DNA of 64,000 nucleotides from Cellulomonas fimi ATCC 484 (GTDB lineage Bacteria > Actinomycetota > Actinomycetes > Actinomycetales > Cellulomonadaceae). Location of the stretch: positions 2,728,001-2,792,000 of the forward strand of contig NC_015514.1 of assembly GCF_000212695.1 (NCBI RefSeq), read 5' to 3'. The notes beneath the pieces were generated by a model. That model searched no databases, was not told the origin of the DNA, and saw only the letters and a list, made by a program, of their open reading frames with translations. The position numbers and the translations under genes were made by a program. Every line of letters starts with the position of its first letter. Position 1 is the stretch's first letter. Below are positions 54,452 through 61,118 of the stretch, piece after piece.

Positions 54452-56525
54452 AGAGGTAGTAGTGCTCGACCACGACGCCGACAGCCGCGACGGACAGCGC
54501 CGCCACGCCCGCGGCGACGAGCCAGGTCGCCCCCGTCGCGCCGAGCCTGCCGCGGCTGAGGCGCTGGGTCAGCAGACCGGGCAGCGCGAGCAGCGCCGGC
54601 ACGACCGCCAGCGCATACCTGCCCTGCAGCAGGTTCGTCAGCCCGGACGCCCGGAAGTAGAGGTACTCGACGCCGTACAGCAGGGCGAGTCCGCCCAGCA
54701 CGCTCGCGAGGCAGACGACGACGAGCCGGTCCACCTGCACGTCCTCCGCCGAGCGGCTGCGCCACGTGGCCACGAGCAGGACCGCCCAGGCGACGACGGC
54801 GGCGACGAGCGCGAGCAGCACCCACCCGACGACCGTCAGGCAGGCCTCGGGCAGCGGGGGGTTGACCCAGCCGAACGAGCCCCACATCTGGGCGACCCAC
54901 AGCCCGCGGATCTCGACGAGGGCCGGGTCCCACTGGGTCGCCAGGTAGGTGATCGGGTCGCGGCCCGCGTCGGCCGGGTCGCTCGGGAAGCTCGTCGTCC
55001 CGGGGATGCCGGCGAGCGCCGCGGCGACGAGCCACACGCCGTACGTCGCGACGACGCCGCCCGCGGCGAGCAGCGGCTCACCGACGAGCGCGCGCCAGTC
55101 GCGGACCCGGTGCGCGACCTTGCCGAGCACCCAGCCCGCGGCGACGGGCAGCGCCGCCATGACCGCGTACGGCTTGGCGAGCAGGCCGAACCCGAGCACG
55201 ACCCCGGCCAGCGCCATGAGCCGGGGCGCGCGACCCTCGCGCGTGAGCCGGGCGGCGATCCACAGGCAGCCGAACCCCGAGGCGATCGCCAGGCCGTCGT
55301 TGTTCACGACGGCGAACTGGTGGGCGACCATCGGCTGCAGCGCGACGGCCACGACGAGCGCGGCGCGGGCGGACGCGGAGCGGAACAGCTCGCCCGCGAA
55401 CAACCACGCGAACCACGCCGCGAGCACGCCGAGCAGGACGGACCACAGACGGATCGCGTGCACCTGGGCGACCGTGTCGTCAGGCGCGGCGAGGTAGAAC
55501 AGCGCGGCCGGGCCGTAGTAGCCCGGCGGGTAGCCGGCAGCCGTGGTGGCGCCCGACGACTCGGTGCCGGCGGCGGCGTCCGCCTCGCGCAGGTCGCGGA
55601 CCGCGTCGTCGGTGTAGTCCGGCCGGTCGGTGGGGTTGAGCGCCGAGACGCCCATCCGCTCGGTCGTCACGACGAGCGAGTCGCTCACGGGGGGCTCGGG
55701 CCGGGCCTCCCACGAGCGCTCGGGCACCGCGCCCTCGACGGCGAGGTACTGCACGTACGCGACGTGCGCCCCCTCGTCCATGCCCTGCAGCGGCGGCAGG
55801 AGCGACGCCCAGAGCAGGCCGCGGACCAGCACGAGGCCCAGCAGCAGCGGCAGCCCCCAGCGCGGGCGCAGGACGAGCAGCACCAGGCAGGCGAGGCCGA
55901 GCAGCACGGTCGCGACGAGCGCGACGGGCGCGCCCCAGGGGGCGGTGTACCGGTCGACCCGCTCGACGACGTCGGCGAGCGCGTCCCAGCGGTGCGGCTG
56001 CGGGTCGTAGCCCGGCACGACGGCCGGGCCGCTCAGGGTGTCCCACACGCTCGGGCCGGTGGTGCTGCCGGGCGCGAGCGACAGCTCGACCTCGTACCGC
56101 TCCCCCGCGGACTCCCGCTGCGGCGGGACGGTGACGACGGTCGTCGGGACGTTGTCGACGAGCGCCGCGCACGGGACCCGCGCCGAGCCGACCTCGTCGC
56201 CGTCGTGACGCACCGTCGTCTGCAGCGTGCAGTCGATCGTGCCGAGGAACGTGGCGAACACGACGTCGACGGCGGCGAAGCCGTCCTGCGTCGCCGTGAC
56301 GTCGAGCCGAACCGACCCGTCGGGCCCGACGTTGGGGCCGGGCGCGGTGAGCACGAGCCGCTCCTGCACGTCGCCGCTGCGTGGTCCGGTCGGCTGCGCG
56401 AGCCACCCGACCGCGGTCGCCACGACGGCCAGCAGGACCGCGACACGGGGGGCCCAGGTGCGCAGCGCGGTCCGTCGCCGGCTCGGCGGAGCCGTCGGCT
56501 CCGCCGTCGCGACGTCGGCGCTCAC
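54450..56525 (-). CDS. DUF2142 membrane protein, probable GT-C glycosyltransferase
   Basis: The 691-residue protein has an N-terminal helix (27-45) and a periplasmic beta domain. A helix bundle with LPPLQGMDEGAHVAYVQYLA, AAGYPPGYYGPAALFYLAAPDD, HQFAVVNNDGLAIASGFGCL and LTNLLQGRYALAVVPALL follows. These motifs align with the DUF2142 protein at 49522-51798, so the two are paralogs. The GTG overlaps the stop of the tandem glycosyltransferase upstream by four bases, linking the pair functionally. Confidence 0.87.
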   Translation of the reverse strand: MSADVATAEPTAPPSRRRTALRTWAPRVAVLLAVVATAVGWLAQPTGPRSGDVQERLVLTAPGPNVGPDGSVRLDVTATQDGFAAVDVVFATFLGTIDCTLQTTVRHDGDEVGSARVPCAALVDNVPTTVVTVPPQRESAGERYEVELSLAPGSTTGPSVWDTLSGPAVVPGYDPQPHRWDALADVVERVDRYTAPWGAPVALVATVLLGLACLVLLVLRPRWGLPLLLGLVLVRGLLWASLLPPLQGMDEGAHVAYVQYLAVEGAVPERSWEARPEPPVSDSLVVTTERMGVSALNPTDRPDYTDDAVRDLREADAAAGTESSGATTAAGYPPGYYGPAALFYLAAPDDTVAQVHAIRLWSVLLGVLAAWFAWLFAGELFRSASARAALVVAVALQPMVAHQFAVVNNDGLAIASGFGCLWIAARLTREGRAPRLMALAGVVLGFGLLAKPYAVMAALPVAAGWVLGKVAHRVRDWRALVGEPLLAAGGVVATYGVWLVAAALAGIPGTTSFPSDPADAGRDPITYLATQWDPALVEIRGLWVAQMWGSFGWVNPPLPEACLTVVGWVLLALVAAVVAWAVLLVATWRSRSAEDVQVDRLVVVCLASVLGGLALLYGVEYLYFRASGLTNLLQGRYALAVVPALLALPGLLTQRLSRGRLGATGATWLVAAGVAALSVAAVGVVVEHYYL

Positions 56526-59017
56526 ACCCGCCTCAGCCGACGCAGCGCCTTGCTCGCGACACCGCGCGCGCCGGCTGCGCGGTAGACGCGCCCCACGGCG
56601 GAGGCCTTGAGCCGCCACGCGGGCACCACGACGCCGAGCCGCGGCGGGTACTGCTCGACCCAGGCGTCCGCGGCGCTGTAGGGCTCGTCGTCCGCGACGG
56701 GCTGCCAGGTGCTCTCCCGGCGCTCCGGCTGCGCGGCGACGGCTCGGGCGGCGTCCTGGAGGATCTCCAGGTACCGGTGCCCCTGGCGCGCGGGGGCCCA
56801 CCGCAGCAGGGCGGAGCGCCGTGCCCGCGTCCCGACGAGGGTGCGGTGGTGCTCGTCCGTGAGCACGCGCTCGAGCGCGGCGACCCACTCGTCGTGGTCG
56901 CTCGCGAGGTGACCCGTCACGCCGTCGACGATGCTCTCGCGGAACGGCTGGGTCGGGGACGCGACGGTGGGGGTCGCGACGAGCGCGGCCTCCAGCCACT
57001 TGATCGCCGACTTCGCCTCGTTGAACGTGCTGCCGAGCACGAGCGGGGCGAGGTTCACGTCGAGGTCCCGCAGCCGGCCGGGCAGCTCCGTCCACGGCAG
57101 CATCGGCAGGCGGTGCACGCGGGACGCGACCTGCTCGAGCGCGGGACCGGTGCCGAGGTGGCCCCCGAGCCACAGCTCGACCTCGGGGTGCCGCAGCATG
57201 ACCTCGACGACGGCCGGCTCGACGATCGCCCAGTCGGCGTCGTGCGTCGTGGTCCCTGAGAAGTAGCCGATGCGCGGCGGGCCGGCCGTGCGGGGACGGG
57301 CCAGCGCCGCCTCGCTCAGGGCCCCGAGCGCCGAGCCGACGCCGTTCGCGAACCGGTGCGTGGGCAGGCCCGTGAGCTCGCCGATCCGCCGGCACAGCTC
57401 CTCGGTGCTGCCGACGTAGGCGTCCGCCGCCTCGAGCGTGGTGCGGTACCGCGCGACGCCGCGCCACCACAGCTCGAGCTCGTGCTCCGCCATGCCCTCG
57501 AGGCCGTGGACCTCGCCGCGCAGCTCGGGGTCGACGATCAGGTCGTCGACGTCGAACAGCACCGGCACGCGCCTCGAGCGCGCGCGCACCTGGGCGACGA
57601 GGTCGAGGACCTGGCGCGTCGCGGGGACGCGGTAGACGACCACCGCGTCCGCGGCGGCGGCCAGGGCCGGCAGCTCCGGGTCGCGGTAGTGCCGCACGTC
57701 GGTGGCGATCCCCAGCTCGCGCAGCGACTCCGCGGGCAGCTGCGCCCGGTACCGCAGCGGGGCGCCGTTGATGCCGACGACGAACAGCACCCGCCGCACG
57801 AGCGGGGCCGGGTCGGCCGGCAGCTCGTCGGCGCGTCGCAGCAGCTGCCGGTACGTCTCCTCGAGCCCCGCGACCTGGTCGTCGACCGCCCGGACCTGGA
57901 CGTCGACCGCGCGCTCCTGCAGCGCCCGCACGCGCGGCAGGTCGCCGGCGAGGCCCGTGAGCGCGACGGCGAGCGCCCGGTGGTCGGCCGCGGGCACGAC
58001 GAGGCCGTTCACGCCGTCGTCGACGACCTCCTCGGGCCCGAGCGTGTCGGTGCACACGACCGCGAGCCCAGCCCCGAGTGCCTCCCGGGTGAGGATCGAG
58101 TGGGACTCCCGCATCACGGACGGCAGCACGAGCACGTCGTGCGCCGCGAGGACGCCGTTGAGCTCGGCGGGGCGGAACGCCGGCTGCGGCCGGACGTGGT
58201 CGCCGAGGGTGCGGGTCGCGACCGGGTCGACGCCGTACAGGTCGATGGACCAGTCGCCGGCGGGGACCTCCGCGAGCGCCCGGGTCAGCACCGGCAGGCC
58301 CTTCATCGGGTCCGAGCCGCCCGCGAACATGAAGCGCACCGTGTCGGCCGGCGTGCGCTCGACGTGGTCGGCGTCCGTCGGCGGCAGCCCGTTCTCGTCC
58401 ACCCGCACGACGCGCTCGTCGACGCCGTTCGCGATCATGACGTCGGCGGCGCTGCGCGACGGGGCGAGCACGAGGTCGGCGTCCGCGAGGTGCGCCGCGA
58501 GCGCCTTGTTGCGCTCGGTGAGCCAGTCGTGGTCGACGGCGCACGGGCAGCGGCCGCACGCGACCGCGAGCGAGCACGGCTGCAGGTCCGGCGCGACGAG
58601 GAACTGCCGCGCGCACGTCCACCAGAAGTCGTGCATGGTGACGACGGTCCGTGCCCCCGAGCGCGCGGCGACCGAGACGAGGCCCGCGCCCAGCGTCTGC
58701 AGGGAGTGCAGGTGGACGACGTCCGCGGGGTTGTCCGCCAGCCAGCGCGCGAAGTCCTCCTCGACGCCCGGGTTGATGCTGTTCAGCGGGTCCGACCAGG
58801 CGGTGAACGGGGTGATCGACACCCAGCGCACGGGAACACCATTCTCGTCGACGTCGTCCCAGCCGGACAGCGGCTCCCGCGACGCGTCGAGGTGGCCCGC
58901 GTACACCGCGACGTCGTGCCCCCGCTGCGCCAGTCCCGCCGCGAGCCGCTGCGGCACGAGCGTCCCGCCGCTGGTCAGGTTCGGGGGGTAGTGGGCGGAG
59001 ACCACGACGATACGCAC
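56522..59017 (-). CDS. tandem two-domain glycosyltransferase
   Basis: The 831-residue protein has two GT-B parts. The first (about 1-370) has IVVVSAHYPPNLTSGGTLVPQRLAAGL, HLHSLQTLGAGLV, FAGGSDPMKGLPVL and a GT4 E-x7-E-like LTREALGAGLAVVCTDTLG. The second (about 395-760) has RRVLFVVGINGAPLRYRAQLPAESL and FSGTTTHDADWAIVEPAV, with APLVLGSTFNEAKSAIKWLEAAL. Both look intact, so it may add two sugars in turn. A CGRCPCAVDH Cys cluster sits in the first domain. The GTG is set by a TAGCAT hexamer seven bases upstream. Confidence 0.87.
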   Translation of the reverse strand: MRIVVVSAHYPPNLTSGGTLVPQRLAAGLAQRGHDVAVYAGHLDASREPLSGWDDVDENGVPVRWVSITPFTAWSDPLNSINPGVEEDFARWLADNPADVVHLHSLQTLGAGLVSVAARSGARTVVTMHDFWWTCARQFLVAPDLQPCSLAVACGRCPCAVDHDWLTERNKALAAHLADADLVLAPSRSAADVMIANGVDERVVRVDENGLPPTDADHVERTPADTVRFMFAGGSDPMKGLPVLTRALAEVPAGDWSIDLYGVDPVATRTLGDHVRPQPAFRPAELNGVLAAHDVLVLPSVMRESHSILTREALGAGLAVVCTDTLGPEEVVDDGVNGLVVPAADHRALAVALTGLAGDLPRVRALQERAVDVQVRAVDDQVAGLEETYRQLLRRADELPADPAPLVRRVLFVVGINGAPLRYRAQLPAESLRELGIATDVRHYRDPELPALAAAADAVVVYRVPATRQVLDLVAQVRARSRRVPVLFDVDDLIVDPELRGEVHGLEGMAEHELELWWRGVARYRTTLEAADAYVGSTEELCRRIGELTGLPTHRFANGVGSALGALSEAALARPRTAGPPRIGYFSGTTTHDADWAIVEPAVVEVMLRHPEVELWLGGHLGTGPALEQVASRVHRLPMLPWTELPGRLRDLDVNLAPLVLGSTFNEAKSAIKWLEAALVATPTVASPTQPFRESIVDGVTGHLASDHDEWVAALERVLTDEHHRTLVGTRARRSALLRWAPARQGHRYLEILQDAARAVAAQPERRESTWQPVADDEPYSAADAWVEQYPPRLGVVVPAWRLKASAVGRVYRAAGARGVASKALRRLRRV

Positions 59018-59024
59018 CTGGCTA

Positions 59025-59030
59025 ATGCTA
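59025..59030 (-). promoter_or_regulatory. -10 element TAGCAT, leaderless start for 59017
   Basis: TAGCAT, seven bases (TAGCCAG), then GTG. It is the only A/T-rich patch in the divergent gap. Confidence 0.5.
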
Positions 59031-59051
59031 AACGGCTGGCACCCCCGCTCG

Positions 59052-59087
59052 CCTGGACGTTCGCGCGTCACTCCCCTGGACGTTCGC
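59052..59087. promoter_or_regulatory. 13-bp direct repeat between divergent transferase operons
   Basis: CCTGGACGTTCGC occurs at 59052-59064 and 59075-59087, offset by 23 bp, about two helical turns. It lies between two leaderless-type promoters that face away from each other, so it could bind one regulator that controls both. Confidence 0.5.
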
Positions 59088-59105
59088 CCAGGAGCCGCCA
59101 TGGCC

Positions 59106-59111
59106 TACTGT
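59106..59111 (+). promoter_or_regulatory. -10 element TACTGT, leaderless start for 59118
   Basis: TACTGT, six bases (GCTCCC), then ATG. It resembles the 29017 promoter closely. Confidence 0.55.
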
Positions 59112-59117
59112 GCTCCC

Positions 59118-59477
59118 ATGCCGATCGAGGACGAGCGGGCCGCCTGGCTCACCGGGCTGCGCACCGAGGACCGAGACCTCCATGCCCGCCTCGACACCGA
59201 GGTCGCCGGCCGCCGGATCGCGACGCTCGAGGAGCGCCTGCTGAGCCTCCAGGCGGAGGTCAGCGGGCTGCGCGGCGCCGTGCGGGTACGCGACCGCCTC
59301 CTGCAGGACCACCTGAGCGCCGTCGCCGAGCGGGACGCGCTCATCGAGACGCTGTCGGCGCGCGTCCGCGCCGAGGAGAACCGCGGGGGCGGTGCTGCCG
59401 CGGTCTCGCTCGCCCGCAAGGTCGTCCGGCTCCCCCGTCGGGTCGCGCGTCGCGCCGTGCGCGTGCTCGGTCGATGA
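59118..59477 (+). CDS. small coiled-coil protein, transferase partner
   Basis: The 119-residue protein is almost all helix, with a heptad-rich region from about 15 to 85 (RIATLEERLLSLQAEVSGLR, RLLQDHLSAVAERDALIETL). The end is very basic (VVRLPRRVARRAVRVLGR) and could bind membrane lipid. I do not recognise a family. The ATG at 59118 is preferred on the leaderless promoter; an ATG at 59100 with AGGAG upstream would add six residues. It overlaps the next glycosyltransferase by four bases (ATGA), so it may scaffold or anchor that enzyme. Confidence 0.7.
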   Translation: MPIEDERAAWLTGLRTEDRDLHARLDTEVAGRRIATLEERLLSLQAEVSGLRGAVRVRDRLLQDHLSAVAERDALIETLSARVRAEENRGGGAAAVSLARKVVRLPRRVARRAVRVLGR

Positions 59478-60979
59478 CCGCCCCCACGCTCACCCTCCTC
59501 GTCGCCGCCGGGTCCGACCTCGACGGCGCGCGCTCGACCGTCGACGCGGCGCGCCTCGTCCGTGCGCGGCACGACTCGTGGGACCTCGTCGTCGTCGCGG
59601 ACGCCCCGGTCGAGTGCGACCTGCCGTGGGTGCACGTCACCGTCGCCCCCGGCAGCCGCCCCGAGCAGCTCGCGCGCGCGCTGGCTGCCGCGCGCGGCAC
59701 GTGGGTCGCGGTCCTCGGTCCCGGTGACCGGCTGGAGCCGGGCGCGCTCGAGGCCGTGCACCGACGCCTCGCCGACAGCCCCGCGACCGACGTGCTCTAC
59801 ACCGACGAGCAGTGGCCCGGCGAGGGCGCGTCGGGCATCTTCACCAAGCCGGCGTGGTCCCCGGAGTACGAGCGGAGCACCGGCTACCTGGGCCGTCTGT
59901 GCGCGCTGCGCCGGACGCTGCTCGTCGCCGCCGGTGGGTTCACCGCCGACTCGGCGGGCGCGGAGGAGTGGGACGCGCACCTGCGGGTCGTCGAGAGGAC
60001 CGACGCGATCGTGCACCTCGCGGTGGTCGGCCTCAGCCGGCAGTCCGCGCCGACGGTCGACGACACGTCCTGGGAGGCGGGTCTGGAGGCCGTGCGCCGG
60101 CACTTCGACCGCGTCGGGCAGGACGTGCACGTCGACCGCGGGGCGTACCCCGGTTCCGCGCTCGTGCGGCGCGCGGTGCCCGAGCGGCCGCTCGTGTCCG
60201 TCGTCGTCCCGACCGGTGGCGGGCGCCGTGTCGTGCGCGGCACCGAGGTCCTGCTCGCCGAGCTGTGCGCCCGTTCGCTCGTCGAGCGCACCGCGTACGA
60301 CCGCTGGGAGCTCGTGCTCGTGCCGTCGCAGGGCACCCCGGACGACGTGGTCGAGGCCGTGCGCGCCGTCGTCGGCGACCGGCTCGTCGTCGCCCCCGTC
60401 GAGGGTGACTTCAACTTCTCCACGTCGGTCAACACGGGCGTGGCCGCCGCCCGCGGTGACCTGGTCCTGCTGCTCAACGACGACGTCGACGCGGACGGCG
60501 CCGACTGGCTGGACCGCATGGTGTCCGTGCTGCAGGACCCCGCGGTGGGCGTCGTCGGGGCGCGGCTCGTGCACGAGGACGAGCGGCTGCAGCACGTGGG
60601 CGTCGTCTACTCCGACGTGTGGGTCCCGTGGCACGTGCTGCAGGGCAACCCCGACGGGTTCACGCACTTCGGCCTGGGGCTCGTCGACGCGGACTTCGTC
60701 GCCACGACCGGGGCGTGCCTGCTCATGAGCCGCGAGCTGTACCGCGAGGTCGGCGGCCTGCCCGAGGACCTGCCGCTCAACTACAACGACGTCGACCTGT
60801 GCCACAAGGTCGTGCTGACGGGACGGCGCGTGGTCGTCACGCCCGCCGCCCGGCTGTACCACTACGAGTCGTCGACCCGCGAGGCGACCATCCGCGACGA
60901 CGAGGTCGCCCGCCTGCAGGGGCCGTGGGAGTGGCTCGCGTGGCGCGACCCGTGGGAGAACACCCGCAGCACCCGCTGA
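59474..60979 (+). CDS. GT2 family glycosyltransferase with duplicated GT-A-like halves
   Basis: The 501-residue protein has an N-terminal GT-A-like half (about 1-225). This half has TLTLLVAAGSDLDGARSTVD, VLGPGDRLEPGALEAVHRRL and LYTDEQWPG, followed by a typical GT2 half (about 235-501). The latter carries LVSVVVPTGGGR, FNFSTSVNTGVAAARGDLVLLLNDDVD, FVATTGACLLMSRELYREVGG and NYNDVDLCHK. The first half keeps a DxD-like TDEQ and may bind substrate only. Such proteins add sugars to rhamnan-type wall polymers. It follows the coiled-coil gene with an overlap. Confidence 0.87.
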   Translation: MTAPTLTLLVAAGSDLDGARSTVDAARLVRARHDSWDLVVVADAPVECDLPWVHVTVAPGSRPEQLARALAAARGTWVAVLGPGDRLEPGALEAVHRRLADSPATDVLYTDEQWPGEGASGIFTKPAWSPEYERSTGYLGRLCALRRTLLVAAGGFTADSAGAEEWDAHLRVVERTDAIVHLAVVGLSRQSAPTVDDTSWEAGLEAVRRHFDRVGQDVHVDRGAYPGSALVRRAVPERPLVSVVVPTGGGRRVVRGTEVLLAELCARSLVERTAYDRWELVLVPSQGTPDDVVEAVRAVVGDRLVVAPVEGDFNFSTSVNTGVAAARGDLVLLLNDDVDADGADWLDRMVSVLQDPAVGVVGARLVHEDERLQHVGVVYSDVWVPWHVLQGNPDGFTHFGLGLVDADFVATTGACLLMSRELYREVGGLPEDLPLNYNDVDLCHKVVLTGRRVVVTPAARLYHYESSTREATIRDDEVARLQGPWEWLAWRDPWENTRSTR

Positions 60980-61077
60980 CCGTCTCCGCACGCCGGAGGC
61001 GCGCAACGCCGCAGGCGCATGCTCGGGGCGTCTCGTGCACCCCGGACCGTCCGTCCGCCGCCCGCAGCGCGCGGCGT

Positions 61078-61112
61078 GCGCGGGCTCCCGTCTCGAGGCC
61101 GGGAGCCCGCGC
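61078..61112. terminator. perfect 13-bp bidirectional hairpin terminator
   Basis: GCGCGGGCTCCCG and CGGGAGCCCGCGC form 13 pairs with a nine-base loop, between the convergent glycosyltransferase and amidase genes. Confidence 0.82.
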
Positions 61113-61118
61113 CGCCGG

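Noticed and set aside
54450..58622. Apparent 1390-residue fusion of the DUF2142 protein with an N-terminal region
   Set aside because: The upstream half is an out-of-frame reading of the tandem glycosyltransferase gene; the real start is the GTG at 56525, which overlaps that gene's stop.
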